Position numbers and translations under genes: made by a program
Shown: positions 19,348 to 28,897 of the stretch, in pieces
Position numbering within the stretch: the stretch's first letter is position 1
Layout of the letters: the number at the start of each line of letters is the position of its first letter
NCBI RefSeq assembly: GCF_014645375.1
Contig: NZ_BMLT01000002.1
Location: forward strand, 1 to 64,000
Length of the DNA stretch: 64,000 bases
Source of the DNA: Marinobacterium nitratireducens
Lineage (GTDB): Bacteria > Pseudomonadota > Gammaproteobacteria > Pseudomonadales > Balneatricaceae
Direction: 5' to 3'
The notes under the pieces: generated by a model
Databases searched by the model: none
What the model was told of the DNA's origin: nothing
The model's input: only the letters and a program-made list of their open reading frames with translations

Positions 19348-21036
19348 ATGCGAATTTCCTTTTCCGAATGGACCCGCTCCGGCTCCCCCTGGGTCTGGCT
19401 CAACGCCGGTGCGGTCGCCATCAGCGTCATCATGGTGATCGGCCTGCTGGGTCTGATCGCGGTCCGCGGCCTGGGCCACTTCTGGCCCGCCGACGTGCTG
19501 CAGGCAACCTACAGCCACGCCGGCCAGGAGTCCGTGCTGGTCGGCGAGCTGGTCGAATCCGAAATGGTGCCGGCCGCGCAGCTGCGCGACTCCGGCATCG
19601 AGGTGCCGGAAGGCGTCGATCACATGCAGCGCGACCTGTTCAAGGTCGGTAACCGCGACGTCACCGGTGCCGACTTCGTCTGGGCCATCGACGATCACGT
19701 CACCGCGCGCAGCTACCCGGAAACCCTGTTCGTCGCCGAACGCGAGGAGTGGGGCAACCTCTACGGCTACCTGCGCTCGATCAAACAGAACGGCGAGCTG
19801 GTCGGCCAGTACGACGGCTACGACGCCGGCCCCGAAGCCGCAGCACTCTGGGATGAGCTGCAGCGCCGCATCGAGCGCGCCCGCGACCTGCACGCGCAGA
19901 TCGAGAGCATCCAGAAAGGCGAGATCGGCGCGATCAACTACGAGATCGAACGCCTGCGCCTGAAGGAGCGCTCGCTGGAACTCAAGAACGTTTCCGATCC
20001 GGCGCCTTACGCCGATATCGAAGCACGTCGAGCCGAGCTCAACACCGAGTACGAAGCACTGCAGGGCGAACTGCTGGAGCTGAACCAGGCGATGAACCGT
20101 GACAGCTTCACCGCCGAAGTCGCCAACGGCAGTACCGTCGAAGTCCAGCTGTCCAAGGTGGTGCGTGCCTTCCAGCCCAATGCCATGGGCCTGTTCGACA
20201 AGATCGGCCACTACATGGCCAAGATCTGGGAGTTCGTCGCCGACGATCCGCGCGAAGCCAACACCGAGGGCGGTATCTTCCCGGCCATCTACGGCACGGT
20301 GCTGATGGTGATCCTGATGTCGGTGATGGTCACGCCGTTCGGCGTCGTCGCCGCGGTCTATCTGCGCGAATACGCCAAGCAGGGCTTCCTGACCCGCGTC
20401 ATCCGCATCGCCGTGAACAACCTCGCCGGCGTACCGTCGATCGTCTACGGCGTGTTCGGCCTCGGCTTCTTCGTCTACTTCCTCGGCGGTCACATCGACG
20501 ACCTCTTCTTCCCGGAAGCCAAGCCGTCGCCGACCTTCGGTACCGGCGGCCTGATGTGGGCCTCGCTGACACTGGCGCTGCTGACCGTACCGGTGGTCAT
20601 CGTCGCCACCGAAGAGGGCCTGTCCCGGATTCCGCGGGCGGTGCGCGAGGGTTCGCTGGCACTGGGCGCGACCAAGGCCGAAACGCTGTGGAAGGTGGTG
20701 CTGCCGATGGCGAGCCCGGCTATCATGACCGGTGTCATCCTGGCGATCGCCCGCGCCGCCGGCGAAGTGGCGCCGCTGATGCTGGTCGGCGTGGTCAAGC
20801 TGGCACCGAGCCTGCCGCTGGACATGAACTACCCCTACCTGCACCTGGATCAGAAATTCATGCATCTGGGCTTCCACATCTACGATGTGGGCTTCCAGAG
20901 TCCGAACGTCGAAGCGGCTCGTCCGCTGGTGTACGCCACGGCACTGCTGCTGGTCGTGGTCATCGCGCTGCTGAACTTCTCGGCCATCGCGATCCGCAAC
21001 CACCTGCGCGAAAAGTACAAAGCGCTGGAAATGTAA
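19348..21036 (+). CDS. pstA: Phosphate ABC transporter permease PstA, long form
   Basis: Partner permease of PstC, 562 residues against about 296 in E. coli. There is one N-terminal membrane helix (about 19-42), then a soluble insert with a coiled coil rich in E/R/L (about 170-250, ERARDLHAQIESIQKG ...). The five-helix permease domain follows (about 315-555) with the EAA loop LGATKAETLWKVVLPMASPAI. The gene follows pstC by 24 bases with AAGGAA as its ribosome site. The matching inserts in PstC and PstA suggest they pack together. Confidence 0.93.
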   Translation: MRISFSEWTRSGSPWVWLNAGAVAISVIMVIGLLGLIAVRGLGHFWPADVLQATYSHAGQESVLVGELVESEMVPAAQLRDSGIEVPEGVDHMQRDLFKVGNRDVTGADFVWAIDDHVTARSYPETLFVAEREEWGNLYGYLRSIKQNGELVGQYDGYDAGPEAAALWDELQRRIERARDLHAQIESIQKGEIGAINYEIERLRLKERSLELKNVSDPAPYADIEARRAELNTEYEALQGELLELNQAMNRDSFTAEVANGSTVEVQLSKVVRAFQPNAMGLFDKIGHYMAKIWEFVADDPREANTEGGIFPAIYGTVLMVILMSVMVTPFGVVAAVYLREYAKQGFLTRVIRIAVNNLAGVPSIVYGVFGLGFFVYFLGGHIDDLFFPEAKPSPTFGTGGLMWASLTLALLTVPVVIVATEEGLSRIPRAVREGSLALGATKAETLWKVVLPMASPAIMTGVILAIARAAGEVAPLMLVGVVKLAPSLPLDMNYPYLHLDQKFMHLGFHIYDVGFQSPNVEAARPLVYATALLLVVVIALLNFSAIAIRNHLREKYKALEM

Positions 21037-21074
21037 TGCCGCTAAGCGGGCTGACTTAACAAAGGTTTCGAGAC

Positions 21075-21908
21075 ATGACCACCGATATCAAGACCCACGC
21101 CATCGACATCTCCGCCATGCAGCGCGATCAGCGCGAGCTGCGCCTGGAGGACGAGGAAATCACGCTGCAGGTGAAGGACCTGCGCCTCTCCTACGGCGAA
21201 AAGGAAGCGCTGCACGGCATCGACATGCTGATCCCGAAAAACCGCGTGACCGCCTTCATCGGCCCGTCCGGCTGTGGCAAGTCGACGCTGCTGCGCTGCT
21301 TCAACCGCATGAACGACCTGGTCGACAGCTGCCATATCACCGGCGAGATCCTGCTCGACGGCGACAACATCTACGGCCGCGCGGTCGACGTCGCCGAGCT
21401 GCGCCGTCGCGTCGGCATGGTGTTCCAGAAGCCCAACCCCTTCCCCAAGTCGATCTACGAAAACGTCGCCTACGGGCTGCGCATCCAGGGTGTGAAGAAG
21501 AAGCGCCTGATCGACGAGACCGTGGAGTGGGCGTTGCGCTCGGCGGCACTGTGGGACGAGGTCAAGGACCGTCTGCACGAAAGCGCGCTGGGCATGTCCG
21601 GCGGTCAGCAGCAGCGTCTGGTCATCGCCCGCACCATCGCGGTGAAGCCCGAAGTGCTGCTGCTCGACGAGCCGGCGTCGGCACTCGACCCGATCTCGAC
21701 GCTGAAGATCGAAGAGCTGATCCACGAGCTGAAAAAGGACTTCACCATCGCCATCGTCACCCACAACATGCAGCAGGCGGCGCGCGTCTCCGACTACACC
21801 GCCTTCATGTACATGGGTGACCTGATCGAGTTCGGGGTGACCGATACGCTGTTCACCAACCCCGTGAAGAAGCAGACCGAAGACTACATCACCGGCCGCT
21901 ACGGCTAA
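21075..21908 (+). CDS. pstB: Phosphate ABC transporter ATP-binding protein PstB
   Basis: ATPase that powers phosphate import, 277 residues. Walker A is GPSGCGKST (63-71), the ABC signature MSGGQQQR (about 174-181) and Walker [13 protein letters not shown] (about 195-206), with the H-loop in [14 protein letters not shown]. The N-terminal roughly 30 residues are an extension also seen in relatives. It lies 38 bases after pstA in the same operon. Confidence 0.97.
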   Translation: MTTDIKTHAIDISAMQRDQRELRLEDEEITLQVKDLRLSYGEKEALHGIDMLIPKNRVTAFIGPSGCGKSTLLRCFNRMNDLVDSCHITGEILLDGDNIYGRAVDVAELRRRVGMVFQKPNPFPKSIYENVAYGLRIQGVKKKRLIDETVEWALRSAALWDEVKDRLHESALGMSGGQQQRLVIARTIAVKPEVLLLDEPASALDPISTLKIEELIHELKKDFTIAIVTHNMQQAARVSDYTAFMYMGDLIEFGVTDTLFTNPVKKQTEDYITGRYG

Positions 21909-21930
21909 GCATCAGCCGCACCACGCCCAG

Positions 21931-21949
21931 ACCGGCCCCCGCGGCCGGT
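21931..21949 (+). other. Hairpin between pstB and phoU
   Basis: ACCGGCC (21931-21937) pairs with GGCCGGT (21943-21949). There is no long T run, so it is more likely a processing or stability hairpin, or a weak attenuator lowering phoU expression, than a full terminator. Confidence 0.4.
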
Positions 21950-21980
21950 TTGACAGCAACAGATAAATGGAGACGACACC

Positions 21981-22733
21981 GTGGTCGAATTCGAAAAGGA
22001 CGGTTACAACGCCCATATTTCCCAGCAGTTCAACGATGAGCTGGAGCAGATCCGCACCGAGTTGCTGACCATGGGTGGCCTGGTCGAGCGCCAGGTACAC
22101 GACAGCATCGAGTCGCTGCTCAACGGCGATGCCGAGCTGGCGGAGCAGTCGCTCAGGGTCGACAAGCAGACCAATGACATGGAGCTGCAGATCGACGAAC
22201 ACTGCACCCGCACCATCGCCCGGCGCCAGCCGGCGGCCAGCGACCTGCGCATGATCATGGCGATCACCCGCGCCGCCTCGGACCTGGAGCGGATCGGCGA
22301 CGAGGCGACCCGTATCAGCCGCCAGGCCATCGAGCTGGTCAACGCCGGCGAATCGCCGCGCGGCTACCAGGAAGTGCGCCATATCGGCACCCTGGTACGT
22401 GCGATGGTCCGCGACGTGCTGACCGCCTTCGCCCGCAGCGACATCCAGCTCGCTTACCAGGTCGCCAAGCAGGACAAGGCGGTGGACCGCGAATATCGCA
22501 CCGCAATGCGCTCGCTGGCGACCTACATGATGGAAGATCCGCGCTCGATCAGCAGCGTGCTCAACGTCATCTGGGTGCTGCGCGCGCTGGAGCGCATCGG
22601 CGATCACTCCTGCAACCTGGCCGAGCACCTGGTGTACCTGGTCAGCGGCACCGACGTGCGTCACGCCAGTCTGCAGGAAATGAAGCAGACCGTCCGTGAC
22701 GAGACCGAAGAGCCGATCGACGACGAAAACTGA
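21981..22733 (+). CDS. phoU: Phosphate signalling protein PhoU
   Basis: Cytoplasmic regulator linking the Pst transporter to PhoR; represses the regulon when phosphate is plentiful. The 250-residue protein is two three-helix bundles with the metal-binding ExxxD repeats (ERIGDEATRIS about 90-100 and ERIGDHSCNLAEH about 193-205). The start is GTG with GGAGA eight bases upstream. It is last of the pst operon and is followed by a tandem repeat block. Confidence 0.96.
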   Translation: MVEFEKDGYNAHISQQFNDELEQIRTELLTMGGLVERQVHDSIESLLNGDAELAEQSLRVDKQTNDMELQIDEHCTRTIARRQPAASDLRMIMAITRAASDLERIGDEATRISRQAIELVNAGESPRGYQEVRHIGTLVRAMVRDVLTAFARSDIQLAYQVAKQDKAVDREYRTAMRSLATYMMEDPRSISSVLNVIWVLRALERIGDHSCNLAEHLVYLVSGTDVRHASLQEMKQTVRDETEEPIDDEN

Positions 22734-22746
22734 CCGCAGGAGCCCC

Positions 22747-23149
22747 GTGGGAGCGGCGCCTCGCCGCGAATGTGACGGCACACTGCCGAGTGTGTTCGCC
22801 CGGGGACCGGGCGCCTACAGGCAGATCGCCCATCGCACGCCTAATACGGGCGTAGGAGCCCACTCCGTGGGCGAATCGGGTATGGCACACTGCCGAGAGG
22901 GTTCGCCCGGGGACCGGGCTCCTACGGGCAGATCGCCCATCGCGCGCCTAATACGGGCGTAGGAGCCCACTCCGTGGGCGAATCGGGTATGGCACACTGC
23001 CGAGTGTGTTCGCCCGGGGACCGGGCTCCTACAGGCAGATCGCCCATCGCGCGCCTGATACGGGCGTAGGAGCCCACTCCGTGGGCGAATCGGGTATGGC
23101 ACACTGCCGAGAGGGTTCGCCCGGGGACCGGGCTCCTATAGGCAAATAG
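22747..23149. repeat. Tandem 107-bp repeat built of REP-like pairs (4 copies)
   Basis: The gap of about 430 bases after phoU holds no gene. The marker CACTGCCGAG occurs at 22781, 22888, 22995 and 23102, an exact 107-base period. Each unit contains GTAGGAGCCCACTCCGTGGG...CGAA and the inverted TTCGCCCGGGGACCGGGCTCCTAC. Units differ by a few bases, and alternate between GAGTGTGTTCG and GAGAGGGTTCG. The first unit begins with a different REP (GTGGGAGCGGCGCCTCGCCGCGAA). Confidence 0.95.
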
Positions 23150-23164
23150 GCCGCAGCAGCACCA

Positions 23165-23743
23165 TCAGTCGCAGTAATCGGCGAACGGCGGGAACAGCTC
23201 GATCAGGCGCTCCCGCCCCAGTTCCCGCAGGTGGGCGATGTTGCGTTCGGGGATGGCATCCGGATCCGGGTGGTGCATCAGCACCCGGCTCATCTGCCCT
23301 TCGCGTATCAGATGCAGCGTCGGGAAAGGCGCCCGGTTGCTCCAGTGACTGAGGTCATCCTCCGGCACACCCTCGAACAGGTAACCGGGATGAAAGCTGG
23401 CGAGCTGGAAGACACCGTCGAGGCCGGCTTCCGCCAGCAGATCCTCGCAAAACGCCAGCATATCCAGATAATCGTCGAAATGGTCCAGCAGGTGCGGCAC
23501 CACCAGCAGCGTGGTGGCGATCTCGGATTCCGGCGTACGCTGGATCAGGTCCAGCTCCGCAAGGAACTCGCGTACCAGAGAACCGGGCAGGCGCGCATCG
23601 CTGATGGCGTAACGCACCCGGTCGTGGCGCACGTCCGGCGCGGCGAACGGACACAGGTTCTCCCCCACCACCATCACCTCGACCCAGCGCTTCATCAGCG
23701 CCAGGATTTCATCGTTGCTGTACTCGTGCTGTCTTTTCTTCAT
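23165..23743 (-). CDS. DUF1415 family protein
   Basis: 192 residues from the ATG at 23743 (MKKRQHEYSNDEILALMKRW); a longer frame to 23788 is less likely. The family marks are NLCPFA near residue 30, TTLLVVPHLL, FHPGYLFEG and SNRAPFPTLHLIREG, then HPDPDAIPERNI. These fit DUF1415, a proteobacterial family of unknown function with conserved Cys and His residues that might bind metal. It faces ubiC across a short gap containing a single REP. Confidence 0.85.
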   Translation of the reverse strand: MKKRQHEYSNDEILALMKRWVEVMVVGENLCPFAAPDVRHDRVRYAISDARLPGSLVREFLAELDLIQRTPESEIATTLLVVPHLLDHFDDYLDMLAFCEDLLAEAGLDGVFQLASFHPGYLFEGVPEDDLSHWSNRAPFPTLHLIREGQMSRVLMHHPDPDAIPERNIAHLRELGRERLIELFPPFADYCD

Positions 23744-23795
23744 GGACGCTTCGTTTCGAATGTTTGCCGTGAAGTGTACACCGAGCAAGCCGCTC

Positions 23796-23819
23796 TTCGC
23801 CCGGCGACCGGGCTCCTAC
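23796..23819. repeat. Single REP-like element
   Basis: TTCGCCCGGCGACCGGGCTCCTAC, the inverted form of the GTAGGAGCCC family, lies in the DUF1415-ubiC gap. Confidence 0.75.
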
Positions 23820-23926
23820 GCATTACGACCTTACTCTATACACTTTACGCCTCATTCCTCACCGAATTTCGGTTGCAACGGCTCGCTCTGCTAAGATAGC
23901 CCACCTTTAGGTTTTGGACTTCGATC

Positions 23927-24490
23927 GTGACACCCGCCCAGGCCCTGATCCGCAATCACTTCTCGACCCGCTGGCGTGCGCTCAGGCGACCGTCCCGCCT
24001 GGCTGCGCCCGCGCCCTGGCGCAACTGGCTGCTGGATCGCGGCTCACTGACCCAGCGCCTGATCAGCGCCAGCCGCGGTCGCTTTCACGTCGAGGTGCTG
24101 CGCCAGGGCGTCTATCGCCCGTCCCGCTCGGAGGCGCGAGCCCTTGGCCTGCCGCCACGCCGCCTGGCCCTGATCCGCGAAGTGCAGCTGTGCGGCGCCG
24201 GCGAACCCTGGGTCTATGCCCGTTCGGTCTTTCCGGTATCGACTCTGTCCGGCGCGGAACGACGACTGACCCGGGTCGGCAACCGCTCGCTCGGCACCTT
24301 GCTGTTCAGCGACCCGACAATGCGGCGCGAACCGCTCCAAATCGGCGAACTGCAACTGCGCGACGGCACCCGTCTCTGGGCCCGGCGCTCGGTTTTCCGT
24401 CTCGGCGGCAAGCCACTGCTGGTGTGCGAGGTTTTTCTGCCCGCGCTCGAGCCGGTAGAATACCCGCTTCGCCGCAACAGCCTCGGATAA
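23927..24490 (+). CDS. ubiC: Chorismate--pyruvate lyase
   Basis: Makes 4-hydroxybenzoate from chorismate, the first committed step of ubiquinone synthesis. The 187-residue protein has the UbiC pattern: [10 protein letters not shown] (about 37-46), [18 protein letters not shown] (active-site Arg region), [13 protein letters not shown] and a final [21 protein letters not shown]. The start is GTG with a weak ribosome site. It is followed after four bases by ubiA, whose enzyme uses its product. Confidence 0.93.
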   Translation: MTPAQALIRNHFSTRWRALRRPSRLAAPAPWRNWLLDRGSLTQRLISASRGRFHVEVLRQGVYRPSRSEARALGLPPRRLALIREVQLCGAGEPWVYARSVFPVSTLSGAERRLTRVGNRSLGTLLFSDPTMRREPLQIGELQLRDGTRLWARRSVFRLGGKPLLVCEVFLPALEPVEYPLRRNSLG

Positions 24491-24494
24491 TCCC

Positions 24495-25382
24495 ATGCAG
24501 ATGCAGCCCACCTCCGGATTTCTTCGCGACCGCTTTGACGCCTACGTGCAGCTGTCCCGCGTCAACCGCCCGATCGGCATCTACCTGCTGCTCTGGCCGA
24601 CCCTCTGGGCGCTCTGGATCGCCGCCGAGGGGTTGCCGCCACTCGACATCCTGTTCATTTTCTGTGCCGGTGTGGCGCTCACCCGGGCCGGCGGCTGCGT
24701 CATCAACGACTTCGCCGACCGCAATGTCGACGGACACGTCAAGCGCACCGCAGCCCGACCGCTGCCGTCGGGCCGCGTCAGCGCGCGCGAGGCGCTGTAC
24801 CTGTTCGCGGTGCTGATGCTGCTGGCATTCATTCTGGTGCTGTACACCAACACCACCACGGTGCTGATGTCGTTCGGCGGTCTGGCGCTGGCGTCGACCT
24901 ATCCGTTCATGAAGCGCTACACCCACCTGCCCCAGGTCGTGCTGGGCGCGGCCTTCTCCTGGGCCATTCCGATGGCCTTCACCGCGCTCGACGCCAAGCT
25001 CGTGCCCATCGCCTGGCTGCTGTTCACCGCCAACCTGTTGTGGACCGTGGCCTACGATACCTACTATGCCATGGTCGATCGCGACGACGACCTGGTGGTC
25101 GGCATCAAGTCGACGGCGATCCTGTTCGGTGATGCCGACCGGTTCATGATCGGCCTGCTGCAGGCACTGGCGCTGCTGTGCCTGGTCCTGGTCGCGCGCC
25201 AGCTCGGCCTCTCGATCTGGTTCTATGCCGGTCTGCTGGTTGCCTCGGGCTTTTTCGTATACCAGTCGTGGATCACCCGCTTTCGCGAGCGCGATCCCTG
25301 CTTCCGAGCCTTTCTCAACAACCACTACGCGGGGCTGGCAATTTTCCTGGGCCTGGTGGCGCACTATGCGCTGGACGCCTGA
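24495..25382 (+). CDS. ubiA: 4-hydroxybenzoate octaprenyltransferase
   Basis: Intramembrane prenyltransferase joining the polyprenyl tail to 4-hydroxybenzoate. The 295-residue protein has about eight or nine membrane helices and both aspartate-rich motifs: NDFADRNVD (71-79) and [12 protein letters not shown] (about 195-206). It is translationally close to ubiC. UbiB is encoded far away at 3-4.6 kb. Confidence 0.96.
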   Translation: MQMQPTSGFLRDRFDAYVQLSRVNRPIGIYLLLWPTLWALWIAAEGLPPLDILFIFCAGVALTRAGGCVINDFADRNVDGHVKRTAARPLPSGRVSAREALYLFAVLMLLAFILVLYTNTTTVLMSFGGLALASTYPFMKRYTHLPQVVLGAAFSWAIPMAFTALDAKLVPIAWLLFTANLLWTVAYDTYYAMVDRDDDLVVGIKSTAILFGDADRFMIGLLQALALLCLVLVARQLGLSIWFYAGLLVASGFFVYQSWITRFRERDPCFRAFLNNHYAGLAIFLGLVAHYALDA

Positions 25383-25423
25383 TCGCGGCCTTTTTACTGC
25401 CGATCAGCGCTCTATCGGGCAAC

Positions 25424-25441
25424 TCGTCATATCTCTGTCAT
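25424..25441 (+). promoter_or_regulatory. Pho box upstream of phoB
   Basis: TCGTCAT (25424-25430) and CTGTCAT (25435-25441), 11 bases apart, match the PhoB box. It lies about 140 bases before phoB and suggests positive autoregulation. Confidence 0.8.
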
Positions 25442-25579
25442 AATTTACGTTTGTAATAATGCGGACTTAATTGCATCTACACCCGGGGCCAGCTGCAAGC
25501 CACCGGGGTAGCGTGAAGTGCCGCCGGCCAGGGAAGAGAGCCGGTCACTGATCCCGACCTATTCGTACAGAGGCAAGCC

Positions 25580-26275
25580 ATGTCTGCAACAAAACGTGTA
25601 TTGATCGTCGACGATGAAGCTCCGATTCGGGAGATGATCGCGGTGGCCCTGGAAATGGCCGGTTACGAGTGCCTGGAAGCTGACAACGCCCGCGACGCCC
25701 ATGAGCTCGTCGTCGACAGCACGCCTGACCTGGTGCTGCTGGACTGGATGATGCCGGGCATGAGCGGTATCGATTTCGCACGGCGCCTGCGCAAGGATGA
25801 GATGACCGCCGAAATCCCGATTATCATGCTCACCGCCAAGGGCGAAGAAGACAGCAAGGTCAAGGGTCTGGAGTCCGGCGTAGACGACTACATCACCAAG
25901 CCGTTTTCGCCGCGCGAGCTGGTGGCACGGCTTAAGACCGTTCTGCGCCGCACCACGCCCAAGGGCGTCGAGGAGCCGGTCAGCGTGGACGGCCTGACGC
26001 TGGACCCGATCTCGCACCGCGTCACCTCGGACGACAAGCCGGTGGAACTGGGGCCGACCGAGTTCCGCCTGCTGCAGTTTTTCATGACCCATCAGGACCG
26101 CGCCTACTCCCGCGGACAGCTGCTGGACATGGTCTGGGGCGGCAACGTTTATGTCGAGGAACGCACCGTCGACGTGCATATTCGTCGCCTGCGCAAGGCG
26201 CTGGGCGAGCGTCATGACTACCTGGTGCAGACGGTACGCGGCACCGGCTATCGCTTCTCGGCGAAGGTCGCCTGA
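25580..26275 (+). CDS. phoB: Phosphate regulon response regulator PhoB
   Basis: The 231-residue OmpR-type regulator has a receiver domain (1-120) with acidic pocket DDE (11-13), phospho-acceptor Asp55 in LLDWMMPG and Lys87 in LTAKGEE. A winged-helix DNA-binding domain (about 130-231) ends [11 protein letters not shown]. When phosphorylated by PhoR it activates the Pho boxes found before pstS, pstC and its own gene. It is followed by phoR. Confidence 0.97.
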   Translation: MSATKRVLIVDDEAPIREMIAVALEMAGYECLEADNARDAHELVVDSTPDLVLLDWMMPGMSGIDFARRLRKDEMTAEIPIIMLTAKGEEDSKVKGLESGVDDYITKPFSPRELVARLKTVLRRTTPKGVEEPVSVDGLTLDPISHRVTSDDKPVELGPTEFRLLQFFMTHQDRAYSRGQLLDMVWGGNVYVEERTVDVHIRRLRKALGERHDYLVQTVRGTGYRFSAKVA

Positions 26276-26306
26276 GAGAGCCGTAAAGTGAGAGGACGGG
26301 GCAAGG

Positions 26307-27614
26307 ATGCATAGAACCCAGCACGCAATGCTCGCAAACCTGATCCTGTGCACCGGCGCCGGCGCACTGATCGGGTTGATGTTCGGGTTTGCCGGCTGGG
26401 GCGCCGTCGTTGCCCTGCTGGGCTGGGGAATGGTCCAGATTCGCCACTTCAACCGGCTCAGCGAATGGATCTACCGCGAGGATGGCAGCCAACCGCCGGA
26501 AGCCCCCGGCCACTGGGGCGAACTGTTCGACCAGCTGGCAAGGCTGCAGCGCCGTTCCAGCAAACGGGAACAGGACCTGATGGCCGCAATCCAGCGCTTC
26601 CAGCAGTCCTCCGGGGCGCTGCAGGACGGACTGGTCATCATCGACCAGGACAACAACCTCGAATGGTGGAACCGCGCCGCAGACCGGCTGCTCGGTTTCA
26701 AGGCGTCGTCGGACCGTGGCAAGCCGGTCATGAACCTGCTGCGCGATCCACGCTTTGTCCGCTACTTCCGCCGCGGCAAGTACGGCGAGCCGCTGGAGCT
26801 GGCCAGCCCGATCGATGCCGACATGCGTCTGCAGTACCAGATCACCAAGTTCGGCGAGGGCGACCGCTTGCTGGTGGTCCGCGATATCACCCGCCTGGTG
26901 CGCCTGGAACAGACCCGTCAGGACTTCGTCGCCAACGCCTCGCACGAGCTGCGTACGCCGCTGACGGTAATCTGCGGTTACCTCGAAACCTTTCTCGATC
27001 AGGACCTGCCACGACCGCTGGCGCGCGCACTGAGCCAGATGCAGGCCCAGGCCAAGCGCATGGAGAGCCTGGTCAGCGACCTGCTGATGCTGTCTCGCCT
27101 CGACGCCAGCAAACATATCGCCGACGAGCACCCGGTCGCCGTGCAAAGAATGCTGGAGCAAATCCTGCGTGACGCCCAGGCGCTGGCGCGGGACAAGCGC
27201 CACCGGATCAGCCTCGAGCTCAACAGCGGACTGGATCTGCTGGGACAGGAGCTGGAACTGCACAGTGCCTTCTCGAACCTGGTGTTCAACGCCGTGCGCT
27301 ACACCCCTGACGAGGGCCACATAAGCCTGCGCTGGTGGGTCGACGACGCCGGCGGACATTTCTCGGTTCGGGACGATGGCATCGGTATCGACCCTGTCCA
27401 TCTCCCGCGCCTGACCGAGCGCTTCTATCGTGTGGACGAGAGCCGCTCGTCGGCCAGCGGCGGCACCGGCCTCGGACTTGCGATCGTCAAGCATGTGCTG
27501 GTGCGCCACGGCGCCCGCCTCACGATCGACAGCACACCGGGCGAAGGCAGCACCTTCAGCTGCCACTTCCCGCCGGAAATGCTGATCAGGACAGTCCGTC
27601 AGGACCCGGCCTGA
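26307..27614 (+). CDS. phoR: Phosphate regulon sensor histidine kinase PhoR
   Basis: Membrane sensor of 435 residues with two close N-terminal hydrophobic segments (about 8-46) and almost no periplasmic loop, as in other PhoR. A PAS domain follows (about 95-190), then HisKA with phospho-acceptor His213 in ASHELRTPLT and a HATPase_c domain (NAVRYTP, DDGIGID, GGTGLGLAIVKH). Lack of a sensing domain fits control through PstSCAB-PhoU. The stop codon lies within one TGACGGG heptamer. Confidence 0.96.
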   Translation: MHRTQHAMLANLILCTGAGALIGLMFGFAGWGAVVALLGWGMVQIRHFNRLSEWIYREDGSQPPEAPGHWGELFDQLARLQRRSSKREQDLMAAIQRFQQSSGALQDGLVIIDQDNNLEWWNRAADRLLGFKASSDRGKPVMNLLRDPRFVRYFRRGKYGEPLELASPIDADMRLQYQITKFGEGDRLLVVRDITRLVRLEQTRQDFVANASHELRTPLTVICGYLETFLDQDLPRPLARALSQMQAQAKRMESLVSDLLMLSRLDASKHIADEHPVAVQRMLEQILRDAQALARDKRHRISLELNSGLDLLGQELELHSAFSNLVFNAVRYTPDEGHISLRWWVDDAGGHFSVRDDGIGIDPVHLPRLTERFYRVDESRSSASGGTGLGLAIVKHVLVRHGARLTIDSTPGEGSTFSCHFPPEMLIRTVRQDPA

Positions 27615-27617
27615 CGG

Positions 27618-27661
27618 GTCACCGCCAGGGACGGCGGGTGTGCTGGCAACGCAGGAGCAGT
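27618..27661. repeat. Diverged copy of the GGACGGCGG...GCAGGAGCA repeat
   Basis: CGCCAGGGACGGCGGG and then ACGCAGGAGCAG, related to the blocks at 11508 and 44061. It lies just after the phoR stop codon. Confidence 0.45.
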
Positions 27662-27670
27662 TGTCGGTAG

Positions 27671-27708
27671 ACGGGTTACGGGTTACGGGTTACGGGTTAC
27701 GGGTTACG
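27671..27708. repeat. Heptamer array (ACGGGTT)5.4
   Basis: About five and a half ACGGGTT units, one base different from the TGACGGG arrays. As in those, ATTGTAGGAGCCCGG (a REP head) follows within a few bases (REP at 27715-27737). Confidence 0.95.
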
Positions 27709-27714
27709 AAGATT

Positions 27715-27737
27715 GTAGGAGCCCGGTCCCCAAGCGG
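27715..27737. repeat. REP-like element next to the heptamer array
   Basis: GTAGGAGCCCGGTCCCC followed by AAGCGG, the GTAGGAGCCC family head without its mirrored partner. It ends just before the cysZ stop codon. Confidence 0.65.
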
Positions 27738-27752
27738 CGGATTAACGGGCGA

Positions 27753-28526
27753 TCACCGCGCCGGACGTATCTGCGTACCGCCCCCCACAACAGGCGCATG
27801 CTCCTCGACCCAGTACAGGGTGGCGCCAACCACCGCAGCGGGCATCAGCACCAGGTTCAGCAAGGGAATCATCATGCCAACCTGCACCAATCCGCCAAAT
27901 CCCACCGCGGTCAGGCGCTCGGACTTGAGCAGCTGCTTCATCTGGCCGAAGCTGACCTTGTTGTTGTCCATCGGGTAGTCGCAGTACTGAATGGACATCA
28001 TCCAGGCACCGAACAGAAACCACAGCAGCGGCGAAACCAGCCCCACCACCGGCACGAACGTCAGCACCAGCAGCAACAGCACCCGCGGCAGATAGTACGC
28101 GAGCTTCGCCAGTTCGCGCTGCAGCGTGCGCGGAATCATCGCCAGCAGCTCGCCCCAGCCTTCGTCGGCGCTCACCTCGCCGCGCAGCTGACGCTCGACC
28201 TTCTCCGACAGAAAGCCGTTGAACGGCGCGGCGATGAAGTTGGCCACGAGGGTAAAGCTGTAATAGACGATCACCAGCACCACCAGCGCCAGCAGCGGCC
28301 ACAGCAGATAGCGCAGAAATTCGAGCCAGTCCCAGTCGGGCAGCATCTGGTTGATCAGGTAGTCGACCCAGACCTCGAACTCGGAGATCAGCAGCCAGAT
28401 CGCCCCGCCGAACAGCAGAATATTGACCAGCAGCGGGATGATGACGAAGTGTCGGATCGAAGGGTCGGGCAGCATCTGCAGACCCCGAAGCAGATAGCTT
28501 GCGCCGCGCAGCGGATTTCCTTTCAT
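27753..28526 (-). CDS. cysZ: Sulfate transporter CysZ
   Basis: Inner-membrane protein of 257 residues (E. coli 253). It carries the EI24/CysZ pattern: an N-terminal GASYLLRGLQMLPDPSIRHFVIIPLLVN, four hydrophobic segments and the loop AAPFNGFLSEKVERQL. It mediates sulfate entry for cysteine synthesis. A small membrane protein gene lies 25 bases upstream in the same direction. Confidence 0.9.
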   Translation of the reverse strand: MKGNPLRGASYLLRGLQMLPDPSIRHFVIIPLLVNILLFGGAIWLLISEFEVWVDYLINQMLPDWDWLEFLRYLLWPLLALVVLVIVYYSFTLVANFIAAPFNGFLSEKVERQLRGEVSADEGWGELLAMIPRTLQRELAKLAYYLPRVLLLLVLTFVPVVGLVSPLLWFLFGAWMMSIQYCDYPMDNNKVSFGQMKQLLKSERLTAVGFGGLVQVGMMIPLLNLVLMPAAVVGATLYWVEEHAPVVGGGTQIRPAR

Positions 28527-28550
28527 AGCGTATAGCCTGGCCTTAACTGA

Positions 28551-28778
28551 TTAACTGATATAGAAGAGGTAGAACCTGAGGGCCACGCCGAGAATCATCA
28601 TCAGCAGCCCCGCCCGGTTGAGCGTGTTCTCGAAGGGATTGAAACGGATGGTTGGCTGCCAGAACACCAGCAGCGACCTGTAGTCGCCGGTGCGAAAGGC
28701 GTAGAGGCCCAGCGACACCAGGAACAGGATCAGGCCCCCCCAGAACAACAGCAGTTCCAATATCGCCAAATAGATCAT
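28551..28778 (-). CDS. Small membrane protein of unknown function
   Basis: 75 residues from the ATG at 28778 (MIYLAILELLLFWGGLILFL), chosen because GGAAAGAG precedes it; longer starts lack a ribosome site. There are two hydrophobic segments (about 2-25 and 53-73) joined by a short polar stretch, FRTGDYRSLLVFWQPTIRFN. No family is recognised. It lies directly upstream of cysZ and may be co-transcribed with it. Confidence 0.6.
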   Translation of the reverse strand: MIYLAILELLLFWGGLILFLVSLGLYAFRTGDYRSLLVFWQPTIRFNPFENTLNRAGLLMMILGVALRFYLFYIS

Positions 28779-28897
28779 ACTCTTTCCATCCATAAGAAAA
28801 GTGGACCGCGCCGCCGGTACGACGGTGCGACTGCGACCATCAAGCCTATCAAATTCAGGCGACAGCGGCTGCATGTCGCACGCCTTCGGAGATGACG

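Noticed and set aside
22747-23149. CRISPR array
   Set aside because: Regular 107-base period, but the whole unit repeats with no unique spacers and no cas genes nearby.
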